This document shows positions 38,437 through 55,981 of a stretch of DNA of 64,000 bases, one piece after another. A model generated the notes under the pieces. It was given only the letters and a program-made list of their open reading frames with translations, was not told the DNA's origin and made no database searches. The DNA is from Circinella umbellata. Taxonomy: Eukaryota; Mucoromycota; Mucoromycetes; Mucorales; Lichtheimiaceae. Made by a program: the position numbers and the translations under genes. The stretch is from the NCBI GenBank assembly GCA_025093555.1, contig JAIWNF010000007.1, positions 620,001 to 684,000 on the forward strand, given 5' to 3'. Numbering within the stretch: position 1 is the first letter of the stretch; each line of letters starts with the position of its first letter.

Positions 38437-38707
38437 GATTATTTAGAAACTTTTTTGATCGATTCTTTCCAAAAAGGTAAGAGGAAGGGAGAGTAGATAT
38501 CATTTTGTAGTCCAGCTCCATCCAATAAAATCAAAATGATAGTTTCAGTTGTTAAAAAGTCACAAGAAAATACGCGAACTTTTTTTTCTATTTCGCGTTC
38601 AAAAAAAATTAGGTGTTTTTTTATTTTTCTATTTTTCGTACCTTTTTTTTTCATTTTTTTTTCTCTCATACTCAACTCTCTCTTGACATTTATCGCTTTT
38701 TTAAACA
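38437..38707. promoter_or_regulatory. Divergent RBM22/MCM4 promoter with two E2F/MBF-like sites
   Basis: 271-bp shared promoter. It holds ACGCGA at 38572-38577 and TTTCGCGT at 38591-38598, facing opposite ways. Both match the MCB (ACGCG) and E2F (TTTSGCG) class of G1/S sites, which fits MCM4 being a replication-licensing gene. A long T-rich tract (about 38600-38670) follows. The sites are seen; their function is inferred. Confidence 0.55.
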
Positions 38708-42834
<4,127 letters not shown>

Positions 42835-44956
42835 AATAATTTGCTGTGCATGTTTTTTAGTTAGTTATAGTTTATCATAATTTAGTCTTTTTTTTTATCA
42901 ACGATGAAATAATATATATGGAACCATCTCTTTTTTTTTTACTTATTCTTGGTAATGTCGTTGCCATGTGATGTATAAATTTACCCGAATTTATATTGGA
43001 GCGTGTGTTTTGATTGCGTGCTGTGTTGCCGTGTGTACCTTGTACAACGAAAAAGTATATGTAGTAATTTACTGATAACAGATAAATAAAAACAAATAAT
43101 AAGAATAGTGTTATTATTAAGATAATCACAGAATTAATATGTATTTTTTTATATAAATCCCGGTTATATATTTTTTTGTACAGTATGAAAATGCTTCATT
43201 TCTAATTATTTTTTTGCAGTATTTATTGTTATAATGTCTATATCAATTATTACGAAGGGGAGGTGCACTGATCTAACCTTTTTTTAACTGTTATGACAAC
43301 CAAAGGATGATAAAATCAAAGTTTTCGGAAGAGAAGGAGTACAAGACAAGGTTAAGAACCGATAACTGAATAGCAAGAATCGATCGTATCACACATTACT
43401 ATTCATATTTAGATGACACTATATACATAACGGCATTATATAAGTCATAATAGCAAAATGGGTAAAAAGAATCCGACGGAACGAACGACACAACAAATGA
43501 TCATAGAATTAGGAGCTGAAGCAAATGATATCTCGCGCTGCCACGGTTTGTGTAACAAAAGATAACGAATTTCGCCCTTGCTTTTCCTTACGTACTTTCC
43601 TAATATGGATACAGAATAGATAAGAAAAAATGAGTGAGCACAAATAAAATTTTTGGGGGACGTTCAACGGTTGATACTATATTTCTGTACAAAATATAGT
43701 TATTTGGATCGCCATGATAGTAGAGAGAGGGGGAGAGAGAGAGGCTATATGATAGATATATATCTCCTTTTTTTTTATTTATCCTCATTATTACTTTATC
43801 ATTATTAACATCATCATAACTATTATATCCAGATAAGATAATAAAACAAAGCCATCATCTTTAAAAAAAATAAACAAAGAAAAAAAAAACATATATAAAC
43901 AGACATAACCTTTTTTTTTACAACTATCCATTTTATTTTGTCCGATGGATGCACAATTAATCAAAGGAAACCAACCAACATGTATTATGGAAAAGAGTCG
44001 GAGCCGATCGGGTAACTAATCCTCCTTTCTCATTCTGTTTTCATCCCCCCCACCAGTAAACTAATCAGAACCAGCTCCAACTATTCAACATGTCATAGAC
44101 ATTAATTCAGAAAAAAAAAATAGCAAATAGTTTTAAAATTTACAATAAAAAAAAAGAAAGACAGGAACAGGAAAGAGAAACCGATGATTCATCAACTAAA
44201 AAATAAATTAATTAAATGATGATATGTATGATATGATGTATAAGTGTGTGCTATTTTTTTTTACCCCACAAACATTATTTAGCATGTAATCTTCAACATG
44301 ATACGTAAAAAAAAATTAGAAATATAATTATCAGTAATATAATCAGTTTCGATCATTCATCGCCACGCTTATTGTGCCAGAACTCCCTCCGATTATTTAT
44401 GTATACAAGTTTAATCAATTTAGCTCGTCATTTGTTCAATTCGTAATCCTTATCATCGAATTTCCTTTTCGGTGTTATACTCTAGAGTTTTTTTTTTTAT
44501 ATATATGATGATGTTTGGTTCCTCGGGTGCATTTTTGGTTGCTGTGCCCAGCTCTTTTTTTTTCCTATGTGTCACATGGAGATGATGTTGTTGTAGTGGT
44601 GGTGGTTATTATTGCGGTGATTTCTTTTTTACAAGAGGCGATCCCTCAAGTTTTTTATGTTGTGATTTATAATAAGAGTCTTACCCGAGAAACCTTGCTT
44701 GCTTCAGAGTCATTCTGCTTGTAAAATAACAATAAAAATAAAAATAAAATAAATCAACTACCCCCATTTTCCAATTCCTCTTTTCTTTCCTTTTTCTCTC
44801 TCTCTCTTTTCTCCCCCCATAAAGACACACACATATAGCGCGTGTTCCCTATTCCATTTTAAATTCTCACATATTCATATTCATACATTTATATTCAAAT
44901 ATTTTAAATATACCTATTTGCGCGTGAACCGAAGAAACACACACCCATAATTCATA
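42835..44956. promoter_or_regulatory. Long upstream region of the GATA factor, with GATA-site cluster
   Basis: 2.1 kb without a gene. WGATAR sites cluster at 43617-43622 (AGATAA), about 43713 and 43750 (TGATAG), and as an overlapping pair at 43831-43841 (AGATAAGATAA). A reverse site (TTATC) lies at about 44451. Pyrimidine-rich tracts (44768-44818) precede the start. A valine-rich ORF at 44515-44724 lacks an ATG start and is not called. Nitrogen-type GATA factors often regulate their own promoters; that is the inference here. Confidence 0.45.
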
Positions 44957-46986
44957 ATGCCAAAGAAAGACCTTTCTACCGTTGCTGATCAAGTATTAAG
45001 CGACACTCTCTTTGATACAAATAATGATGATCAAAAAGAGCAAGATTCACCTAAAGATGATCCGCTTTCGAGTCAAGTATGGAGAATGTACACCAAAGCA
45101 AAAGATACTTTACCGAATGGCTCTCGACTTGAAAATTTAACATGGCGTATGATGGCCATGACTTTAAGTAAGAAAAAAAAAGAAGAGGAGGAGGAAAAAC
45201 AAAAACAAAAGCAACAAAGCCATGAAGAAGAACTTTCTTCATCTTCTTCAGTCGCATCATCATCAACAACAATAACATCACAACCCCAAAGTGACCATGA
45301 CCCATCCCCTATACCTATACATCATCAACAACCAACCACACCACCACCACCCGATGATACTGTTGGATTACTTTCATCTTCAGCTCCCCCTTATATGATG
45401 GATTTTTTACGAGAAGAACCAAGCAACAATGTATTAATTTCTGGCAGTGCTAAAGCAGATAATATCCATTGTACAGTAAGTATTATATTATCAAGAGTGT
45501 GTGTGTGTGTGTGTGTGAAGGAAAAATAAATAAATAAAACTAACAACACCTGTTTTATACTTGTAATAATCTATAGCCTGCAAAACGAAGAGCTACAGAA
45601 CAACACCATTCACCACAGTTATCATCGACGAACAGTATAACCATTCCATCGTATGATTATACACATGAAGAAGAGCCGGCACTAGGTCGGATGGCACTAG
45701 ATCATCGTCCACAACCACCATTAGAGACTTCACCACTTTATCATAGTAACCATCATTTTCCAGCTTTACCAACAGAATATTCAACTTCTCCTCATTCATA
45801 CTCTTCATCATTAACTGCATTTAATCATCACAATCCTGCTATGTATTCACCACCTGGCTCTGCCCCTGCTACTCCTATGCCAGCTGATACAGTAACGACA
45901 AATACTCAACAGAACCCAGGAAGCCTGAGCTTTGAAGAATTACTTACACTCTTTTATAACAACAGCATTCAAAGTCCACCCCCTACTACACCACCACAAT
46001 TGCAGCAGCATCCTTTACAACAATATACCTTATCCCACTCTCCACCTACTTCTCCTTCTTCTTCAGTATCATCTACACCATCATCCTCGTTAACAACAGC
46101 AACGACACCGGCTTCCACTCAACCACATCGAAGTCACCAGCAACGATATAGTATAGATATGACATCATCATCCTCTTTGAAAAAAATACCTCAACAAAAA
46201 CCGCCATCTTCATCTACATCAACACCATCTTTATGTAATAGCAATAACAGCAACACCGATAATAACAATAGCAGTAATAATAAATCTGATAACAAGACAA
46301 AATGTACAAATTGTGGTACCACCACTACTCCATTATGGCGTAGGTCACCAAATGGACAACCTTTATGTAACGCATGTGGATTATTCTTAAAATTACATGG
46401 TGTCGTACGACCTCTTTCACTTAAGACTGATGTCATCAAGAAGCGCAACCGTACAAGTACCAGTGCGGCCAATGGCGGAAGTGCTCATCATAATCAACAT
46501 CATAACCATCACCAAAAAAAATCCGTATCAACAGCCCATCATGCAGCAACAGCAGCAGCAGCTGAGCATCGAAGAAGTACAGGTACTTTTAATATCGCTC
46601 CTATTAAGCGACAACGACGCGATCCATCCCCTTCATTACCAACACCTCCACCTCAACAACAGTTAGCATCATCACCTCCGTCTCATAGTAACATTACAGG
46701 TCAACAATCACAAATGTCACAAGGTCAAGGTATCAATCCAAATAATGTATATTCTGTATTAGAAGCTATTGGTCTTCAGTTGAATAGTTTACCGGCCGAA
46801 GTATTACCGTTGATTGCATCTGCCGCCAATTATCATGCTGCAAATAAACAACGTCAACAACAACAAATACACCAAGTTTCTTCTTCTCCTTCTTCTTCAC
46901 AGCAACAACAAGATTACGAAATATATCAACAACAACAACAACAATCTCATGGTATATTATATGATAACAGACCTTCCTCTCCTTAA
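44957..46986 (+). CDS. GATA-type zinc-finger transcription factor (AreA/Nit2/Gaf1-like)
   Basis: Nuclear DNA-binding regulator of the fungal nitrogen-GATA class. Exons 44957-45475 and 45577-46986; 642 residues. Near the N-terminus is the conserved fungal GATA-factor segment (DUF1752-like) at about 35-70: [34 protein letters not shown] long Ser/Pro/Gln/His-rich middle follows. The single finger is at about residue 418: [20 protein letters not shown] leading to LCNACG, i.e. C-X2-C-X17-C-X2-C (type IVa), followed by the basic tail [22 protein letters not shown]. Poly-His, poly-Ala and poly-Gln runs fill the C-terminus. The intron carries (GT)n. The exact orthologue is unclear; nitrogen catabolite control is the likeliest role. 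Confidence 0.92.
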
Positions 46987-47123
46987 CTATGTCTATATGT
47001 ATGAAACTTTTAAAATTCTTAAAATAAAATGAAGAGAGAGAGAAAATAAGAAAAAATGGGGACGAATTTATGTATATGAAACCCTTTTATATATGTTATT
47101 ATTTTTTAAAACTGTTTATTATT

Positions 47124-47548
47124 TTATTGCTGTTGAGGAGAAAGTTGGGATTCGATTCGCTGAACGCGTGCCTGAGTTTGTTGCATCAGCTTATTAGCTA
47201 GTGCTAATCGTTTCCGACTTTCTGTTAGTTTATTAAGTGCTGGCTGTAATCGTGGTGGTTCTGCAATCTCTGTAAATAACTCGAGTTCTATATATGGGAA
47301 ATAATTGTTATATTATTATTATCATTTCTATTATGCATTCATATTCATATTACACATAGACTTTTGAATGGATGCGTGATTGCCATCAGAAATATGTTAT
47401 ATTTATTACCAGCCACTAATCGCTCAATTTCTTTGCCAAGTTCATCTTGACTTTGTTGTGTAGCAGTAATTGCTTTGTCCATGTCTAATATAACTGGAGT
47501 AAGTAAAGATGCAATTCCTTGTTCAGTACCACCATTATTATTGCTCAT
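47124..47548 (-). CDS. SNAPIN: Snapin-like BLOC-1 subunit
   Basis: Small coiled-coil protein. Snapin is a BLOC-1 subunit acting in endosome/lysosome (vacuole) traffic and binds SNARE complexes. Two exons, 47410-47548 and 47124-47287, give 100 residues (human 136, longer tail). Seen: GIASLLTPVILDMDKAITAT, SQDELGKEIERLVAELELF and LNKLTESRKRLALANKLMQQ, QTQARVQRIESQL. This follows the Snapin pattern of an N-terminal amphipathic helix, SQxELxxxIdxLxxEL, and a C-terminal LLNaRrRvvLvNniLqnaQeRl block. It is a short protein, so the call is good but not certain. It converges on the GATA factor with a 137-bp gap. Confidence 0.75.
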
Positions 47549-48967
47549 TGTTGGGCATCAAAAGTGTACGTGAAGCTAGTGAGTGGGGGAGAATTTTATG
47601 TGTGTGGAACTAAAAAAAAAATAACCTGGAAAAATCCAAATTGAGTCAAATTCGGATCGAATAATAATCTTAATAGTAATCAGGAAGAAGCTATAAGAAA
47701 AAATAAGAGCTGTCTATGTATTCATCTATAATAGTAAACGGATATCTATCGCGAAAAGGTTACAACAGAGAAAAATGGATTACTATTAGTTGAATTCATC
47801 ATCCAAAATAGACTGAATTTCATGTGAGTATATAAAAAGCTACCATAGGTTTGATGGGAATCTTATTATGTTCTATAAACTCTTCGTCATATTATATTAA
47901 AATAGTTAGACATAATCTTGATATTGTCATCTTATCTTAGGGAATTATCATCGATACGCTTATAACCATCAGAATCAGAATCAGATAAAAATATTTTAAG
48001 TTTGATAAAATTAGTATCTATAATTAAGATAGAACTTTGAAAATATTCAATTATTACTTTTAAAAGATTTAAATGGTTGCTTCATTAATATAGGCAAAGT
48101 AAAATTATAAAAATATACATTTACAAAGTCCAGTAAAATATTGGTGGATATTATATAAACTCCTAGAGAAGGCAATGTTCTACTGTATTAGCTATTACCT
48201 ATTATGTGTTAATAAATACTGTTACAGTAACACATCCAGTCACTAGAGAAACTGTTTCACTTATCTTTTTGGGGTAAAGATAACAAAATACTTGGAAAAG
48301 GTATACATAAAATTTTCTTTTTTTATTATTATTTGATTATTCAAAGAGCAGCCCCATGATATATTTTACCGTATAAAATAATTACACTTTGGAAAAATGG
48401 GAAGGAAATTGAATGTCATTGTTTTTCTTTATGATACACGTAAGCCAACAATACCGGAAAAGTATAACAGTCTTAATAATACTCTTAATAGATTTTCTTT
48501 GGCTACTTGTTTATAATGTAGGAAAAATATTATTTAGCCTTTAGATTACTTCAATAATCAAATTTCCTAATATATAATATACTAATAGTACCCAATGATA
48601 ATATATTCTTTACATATTATATTATAAGCTGGGACTAAGACCGCTCGCATTTTCATAAGTGTACACACTATTATAAACTTTATGTTGAAACGGTTCGTTT
48701 TTCTCGTTACTATGTTAATTGTCTGCTATTACGTACAGGTTGCTATAGCAACACTTGTGATTCTTAGGAGCAAGAGAGAGACAAAAAGAAAAGATTTAAC
48801 CGCAGCGCCCTTTTTTATTCCCGGTTAAATCTACCTGTTTGTGCGTGCGTGTGTGGCTTGCGGGGATGAGCTTGATCGGGCTGTCTTTTTTTCAAGAACA
48901 CAAAATTGCGTTTTGTTCCCCTTCACTGGAAAATCGTATCTCTCTCTATATATAATATATATATATA
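47549..48967. other. Intergenic region, divergent promoters
   Basis: 1.4 kb between the Snapin start (-) and the eIF3d start (+). Very AT-rich; no gene recognised. The last 60 bp before eIF3d contain CTCTCTC and (AT)n stretches. Confidence 0.5.
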
Positions 48968-50910
48968 ATGTCGAAACCTCATTTCCAACTCCCCAAAGTT
49001 TATGAAAGCCAAGGTGGCTGGGGTCCTACTAATGATGTGATTCCTCTCAAGTTCCAAGATATTCCTTATGCTCCTTTCAGCAAAGGTGATAAGCTCGGTC
49101 GCGTTGCTGATTGGACAAATCCAGATGCTCAAAAACAAGATAACCGTGAAGTAACTGGACGTTCTGGACGTTCTGGATTCAACCGTTTCAACAGAGGTAA
49201 ATTACTGGTTCAAATTACCTGTTATAATTACTAAAAATTTAAGCTTTTTTAAAAAGGTGTTTGAATGATTAAATAAATATTCTAATATGTACTCATTTTC
49301 TTAAACAAATATTTTTAGATCAACATCAAGCTTATGGTGCTGCATTCGCTTCGACATTTGCTTACACTCACACTGAAGACGAATCGTCGTTCTCTGTCGT
49401 CGATAACCGATCGGCTAATGCAAAGAAGATGGCCATCAAGGCTGCTGGTGGTGGTCAACGTGGTCGTGTTCAAACCAAGGAGCCTCGTGCCAATACTGGT
49501 GGCTACCGTACCGTCAATCAACGTGGTGGTAGACAACAACAAGGTAGAAGAAGATATGGTTACAAGGATTATGACAAGGTAAAAAAAAAAAAAGTGAATT
49601 TTGACTGAAAGGGAAAAAATGGATGATAATAGGAGACACGCACATATATATATATCTATAAGTGTAGAAACTGACATTTTGTAATCTAAATTTCTAAATA
49701 TTAGCCTCAACGTGTACGTAACGCTTCGATCAACATTGGTGCTGATTGGAAGATGTTGGATGAAATTGAATTCAGTCGATTAAGCAAGTTGAACTTTGGT
49801 ATTCCTGAAGCTGAAGATGTTGCTTCTTACGGTTCCGTCAACTACTACAACAAAGCATATGATCGTGTTAACACCAAGAACGACAAGCCATTGGCACATA
49901 TTGAACGAGTTAAATACGACACTACTACTTCTGAAGATCCCATTATTCAACAATTCATGCAAGATAATAAGGCTACTGTATTTGCCACTGATGCTGTTTT
50001 GTCCTTATTGATGTGTTCCACCCGTACCGTCTACCCATGGGACATTGTTGTAAAGAAAGTTGACGACAAGGTAATTTTGGATAAGCGACCTGGTGGTGTC
50101 TTTGATTTCATCACCGTTAATGAAAATGCTGCTGATCCACCTGCCGAAACTGACAAAGATACAATCAATTCATGGTCTGCTTTGAGCACTGAAGCCACAT
50201 ATATTAACCAAAACTTTGCTCGTCAAGTCTTGGATAACAAGAACCAACACAAATTCTCTAACCCCAACCCATTCGCATCTGAAGATACCAAGGATAAATT
50301 GGCCTCATGCGGTTACCGTTACAGAAAGTTCGATTTGACAAGCAGTCAAGCTGAAGAAGATGCTGAACGTATGTATTTGATGGTCCGTACTGAAGTTGAC
50401 GCTGCTGTCAAGACTGGTAATCAAACTACATTGATGACCGTCCGTGCATTGAATGAATTTGATCCTAATGCTCAAGGTGCCGGTAACTCCCTTCCATGGA
50501 AGAAGAGTTTAGATTCTCAACGTGGTGCTGTTGTCGCTGCTGAAATGAAGAATAATGCTGCCAAATTAGCTCGATGGGCTGTTCAAGCTATGTTGGCTGG
50601 TGCTGAACAACTCAAGTTGGGTTATGTTGCCCGTCAAGACCCCAAGAATAACAATCGTCATGTTGTTTTGGGTACACAAGCCTATAAGCCTAAGGATTTC
50701 GCTGCTCAAATGAACTTGTCTCTTACCAATGGTTGGGGTATCGTCAAGGCTGTTGCTGATATGTGTCTTCAACTTCCTGAAGGCCAATACATTTTGTTGA
50801 AGGACCCTAACCGACCGATCCTTCGTATTTATGCCGTATCAAATGAAGATTTGGAAGCTAATGACGATGAATCTGATAATGACGCAGAAGGTGAAGAAAA
50901 GGAAAACTAA
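48968..50910 (+). CDS. EIF3D: Eukaryotic translation initiation factor 3 subunit D
   Basis: eIF3 subunit near the mRNA exit channel; in animals it can bind the 5' cap of selected mRNAs. Exons 48968-49196, 49319-49578 and 49705-50910; 564 residues, normal length. Seen: the N-terminal FQLPKVYESQGGWGPTNDVI and PYAPFSKGDKLGRVADWT; an Arg/Gly-rich linker; then the cap-binding-like domain with ADWKMLDEIEFSRLSKLNFG, VFATDAVLSLLMCSTRTVYP, WDIVVKKV, GGVFDFITVNENA, EATYINQNFARQVL and TNGWGIVKAVADMCLQLPEG. It ends in an acidic tail DDESDNDAEGEEKEN. Baker's yeast lacks this subunit, so its presence fits a non-Saccharomycotina fungus. It converges on the Ca2+-ATPase. Confidence 0.97.
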
Positions 50911-51172
50911 TTTTTTTTCACATCCTCTGATAAAATGAATTTTTTTTATAAAAAAAAAAAGTAATCAAAACCCACTCACGCCTACACACACACACATACA
51001 CATACACATACATATCATTTTGTTTCCTCCCTCTCTTCCCTGATCTATTTCTTTTTTTTTTTTGTTGTTTTTTCTTTTATATATATATAAAAATGTATGA
51101 TACAAAATGAATGCGGAAAAAAAGATTACATATAATAATTTGGTTATACAAAGAAAAGGAAAAGAATAGCTG

Positions 51173-54100
51173 TTATAATTTTTTACTGATAGTGCGATTC
51201 CTATCATTTGTCGCTGTGGTCGTAGTACTAGCTCGACGTACTTGCCCCATGATTTCCATATTGGATGGCTCGGTTGCAGCCATAAGTCTTCGAAAAGCCT
51301 GATTATTTTTCACTTGTTTGGTAGCATGTTCAAGTGCACATTCCCATCGTAATCTTGCATAAGACACTGTATGTTTGAACTCATCATTATTGTTTTTACT
51401 CCAGAGATACGTGATATGAGGTGGTAACAAACGAATCAAAATACCAGCCGGTATCGATAAAGATCCAATAGCCACAGTACAAATCCATTGGTTCATATTC
51501 AAAGGAACTGTCTTGAATGCTAATCCACCATATTGTACAATCAATACTTGGCCAATGATCGTTAAAGCTTGAACGCCCAGGAACAAATAATCACGTAAGA
51601 CGCCACGCATAATATTGAGGTTATCATCGATCCGTCGGCAATTAAGTTCGTTAAAAACCTGCATAAATACAAACACATTGAATACCATCGTCCGTAACAC
51701 ACGCTTATCGGCCGTAGTAGTGGATAGTCCAAACAAAGCTGGACCATGGAACATGAGTAGCAAATTGACACCAATCTGAAACAAAGCTTGACCGAAAATC
51801 ATTCGACTCATTCGCCAATTAACTAGGCTACTATTCTTACACAATGGTTTCCGATTCACAAGATCATCTGATAAAGGTTCAGTTGCCAAAGCCAACGCAG
51901 CAAATGTATCCATAATCATATTAACCCACAAAAGTTGAACAGCACTCAGAATGCTTTCTGAAGATTCAGAAACAACTGCACTGACAAAAGAGACAACCAC
52001 AGCAGCTATATTGACTGTTAATTGAAAAGTCAAAAACTTGCGTACACCATCATTAACAGCACGCCCCCATTTTAATGCTTGTAAAATGGAATTGAAATTG
52101 TCATCCATCAAAATGATATCTGAGGCTTCTTTAGCGACTTCTGTACCCGTAATACCCATGGCAAAACCCACATTAGCCATCTTTAATGCAGGACCATCAT
52201 TGGTACCATCACCTGTCATGGCGACAACTTCATCTAGCTGTTTAAGACGTGATACAACAATGGTCTTGTCAATAGGTGATGATCTTGCGAGGACTTGGAG
52301 TCTGGGAATAACTTTGAACTGTTCTTGTTCACTTAGTGCTCGGAAATCTGGACCTGTCATGGCAAGGCCACCTGCAGTAAGAATACCACTTTCCTTGGCA
52401 ATGGCTTTAGCTGTTTCAATATTATCACCCGTAATCTTAAAAATAGAATAGTATATGAAGATGGTTTATTAATTGTTGTAGTTCTAAATATAATGTCATG
52501 TGACTAGATAATAGAAATACATGTGTGTTACCATGCGAATAAACACGCCCGCTCGTCTGAAAGCTTGAACCGATTCAATAACACCAGGACGTAACCGGTC
52601 TTGAATCCCAACAATACCGAGTAAAATTAAATTTCCTACAGGTGGATCATCTGGATTAAAGGCTAGTATAAAACAAGTTATTATTTAAAAAAAATTCCAG
52701 AACAAACAAAAAAAAAAAAAAAACGGCACATGATGAACAACAAAAACGCTAGAAGTAATATTTCGGAGAACTTACATTTATAGGTGGATTGATCAACATC
52801 CCGATACGCCAAAGCCAATGTACGTAATGACCTTTCGGCATATTGATTAATTAATACCTCATGATGAGTCCTTGCATAATTACTGAACGGCCTAACTCTT
52901 CCACGACTATCCATAAAATGTGTGCATTGGCGAAGAATTGTTTCAGCTGCTCCCTTTGTATATAATCGATAGTCGCCATGACGCCCTGGAGACCTTGCAT
53001 TATTTTCCCTGATTTGTATTATTGTCGTCATACTTTTTATTTCAGAACTAAATGGATAGACACAGACCACTTTGGTAGAAGAGCGAATGTGTTGATAAGA
53101 ATAGCCCAATTTTTGTGTAAATTCAATCATGGCACTTTCAGTCGTAGATCCAATAAACTTTAATTGACCATCAGGACCTTTTCCTTCAAATGCAGTTGAA
53201 TTGATAGCCATAGCTTCAATGGCTAGATCCATAGCTACAGGGTGAACATTATATCGCCATTGTCCAAGATCGTATAAATGAGTGAATTGTATTTCAGCGA
53301 TAGCGGCACTCACAATGGTCATTTTATTTTCTGTCAAAGTGCCCGTCTTATCGGAACAAACCGCCGTAGCATTACCCATGGTTTCGCTATTATAGTATAC
53401 ATATTTTATGAACGAAAAAAGAAAAAAAAAAGAAAATAGATTAGTATTTTTAGTTTTAACCAGAGGAACCCAAGTAGTTAGATGGGGAGCGTGAAATATC
53501 GTAAAAAAAACATGTTTAGTGTCGTACCACGCGGATAAATGGCGAACCAGATTATTATCCTTCAGCATCTCAGTAGTTGCAAACGCCAAAGCTAATGTTA
53601 CTGCCATAGGTAATCCTTCTGGTACAGCAACTACAATCACAGTAATTGCTTGAATAGTGATTCCAATTAAAGCAGAAAACAATTCGTGTGTTGTGATCCA
53701 ATGATGATGTATCATACTGACAACAAAAAATTTGAATAACAAGACACTATAAAATTTAAAAAGTCCAAATGCCCCAAATTAGGTTAAAAGTGATGTTATA
53801 AAAGGTTCTTTGTTTGTTTTGAGGTATTATACTTTGTTTATAAAATAAAGCTATTATGATTAGGATCTTCTTTTTTTAAAACTAGAATCAACTTACACAA
53901 ACATGAGACCTGCTGCGACAAATCCAAATTTTGCAATTTGATCAGCTAATACATTCAATTTTAATTGTAACGGTGTGTTTTCATCATCGGCATCGCGCAT
54001 CAGCTGTATTTATTTATTTTGAGTGTTTTTGTTGTAAAAAAAAAAAAAGTTTAAGCATGATACACTTGCACATCGGTTTTCTTTCTGTTTAATATTAATG

Positions 54101-55609
54101 AACTTACAGTCATTGCTCTACCATAAAAGGAATTTACACCGACAGCAACTACAACGATCTGTACGTATGACACATGTAAACAGTTTTATTTTTGTTATTA
54201 CTTACTATTCATTAGTATGATATACCACATGATAAAATATATGTAACTTACTTTTGCTACGCCTTGAGTTACTTTAGATCCACTAAGAATGATACAATCA
54301 CCTTCAGTGTTTTTCTTTACTGGTCTTGATTCTCCAGTCGTTGCACTTTCGTCACATCGCAGATTATGGCTACACAAGCATATGTCAAAACCCTGGTTTT
54401 GTACAACAAAAAAAAAACAAGCCATCTATTTTTTTTCTACATATACACCCATCGCTCATTTTAATGAATAAAAATTATAAAAACTTTACCCTTCAATATA
54501 AATACAATCTACTGTGACCATATCACCAGGTTCTAGAAACATAACATCACCCACAACCAATTGACGATTATGAATTTGTTGTGAAATACCACCACGTAAT
54601 ACCTTTGAAAAATAAAATGAAACATTAAATTAGATTAGTTTTTTTTTTAAAAGAAAATATTATCTGTTGTTATGATATACAGGTTTGTGTTGCCATAACA
54701 ATAATAATATCAACATTTACTTTGACCGGACGATCTTCTTTCTTGGCATTCAATTTACGAAACTGTTTTTCTTTTTCATAATCATTGATTGCATCTATTA
54801 TAGTGATACGCATGACTTTTGTTAATTTTTTTGTTTGTTTTGGTGGAGCGAGTGAAATTTCTTTTATTTAAACTTTACTTGTTATCACAACAACTGCGAC
54901 TGCAACAATGATAGCTACACCGTCCACCCTATATAATAAAGAGTTACAAACAATCTTTAGAAAAGTTTTGCTATGAACAGGTTTTTTTTTTATAAAAGCT
55001 TTCTTACCATCCAACTTTAGGTTCATCTACAGGATGGTTAATTGAATTATCTTCCCATACACCTACAGTTAATGAAACCAAACTTGCAATCGATAACATG
55101 ACTAATATTCATAAATATTATCAATAAACATATATATATATATATATACTTTATAATACGTAAATTACAAAAATAAAAAACTTCTTACTGAGGGTTTGAT
55201 CATTATAAGCGGACCAAATTAAAGAAAAAATTGTTTTTTCAGGTGCTTCAGGGATTTCATTCCTGCCAAAAATCTGTTTACGCTCCTGAAACGGTTCATG
55301 TTGTACATTTTTATTTGTTAAATTAAGATGATGATTATGATGAACAATACCATAAGATGGATTAAAAGATTCATCAGGCATTAACCCTGCAGACGGTTCC
55401 ACTTGTAAACTTTTACATATACCATTTGTTCCACCCAGATCGGCTAATAGGGATGATTTAGATGTATTTTTAAAATCTATAATATCACATAGTTGTTTTG
55501 GCGTAATTGAGAATTTTTTTTCATCTGAAAGTAGTAGATCATTTTTAGTTGTAGCTGTTGCTTTAGAAGTTAATAATAATGGGGTTTTTGCTGTCGTAAT
55601 TGTTTCCAT
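51173..55609 (-). CDS. PMC1: P-type Ca2+-transporting ATPase (PMCA/Pmc1 type)
   Basis: ATP-driven Ca2+ export pump of the P2B class, located in vacuolar or plasma membranes of fungi. Twelve exons: 55189-55609, 55008-55101, 54879-54928, 54721-54794, 54490-54602, 54252-54369, 54108-54158, 53897-54003, 53528-53746, 52776-53386, 52532-52662, 51173-52435; 1,083 residues. Motifs: GVAIIVAVAVVVIT (TM2), GDMVTVDCIYIEG, actuator CDESATTGES, TM4 VAVPEGLPMAVTLALAFAT, phosphorylation site VCSDKTGTLTENKM, nucleotide-domain KGAAETIL, hinge MTGDGTNDGPALKMANVGFA and TM6 region LLWVNMIMDTFAALALATEP. A ~85-residue basic C-terminal tail follows the last TM. All catalytic residues are present. Confidence 0.96.
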
Positions 55610-55981
55610 ATTTCTTAACAAATAAGAGTGAAAAAAAGAAAAAGTTATAAAAAGAAAGAAGAAGAAGAAGAAGATAAAAAAAAAGAACAAGAAGATTATG
55701 ACTTAAAATGTATTTGTTGGTCTGTTGTTGTTTTTTTTCTGTTGTGTACCTATCCAATATATATTTATAACCCTTTTTTTTTGTATAACAAACAAAATTC
55801 AACAACATAAAATAAACATTATTATAAAACAAATATGCAGTTTATATATTATTATAGTAGTAATAATAATAAGAAAGATTTGATTTTTTTTCTTCGAGAA
55901 AGAACATTCTAATCACAGGGGGGAGGGTTTAGAAAAAGTTGTAAATTGGTGAGATGTTATTGTGTATATATGTATATATGT

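Noticed and set aside
44515..44724. Valine-rich + strand ORF upstream of the GATA factor
   Set aside because: No ATG start; the Val run comes from a GTTGTTGTAGTGGTGG repeat. Looks like low-complexity leader sequence.
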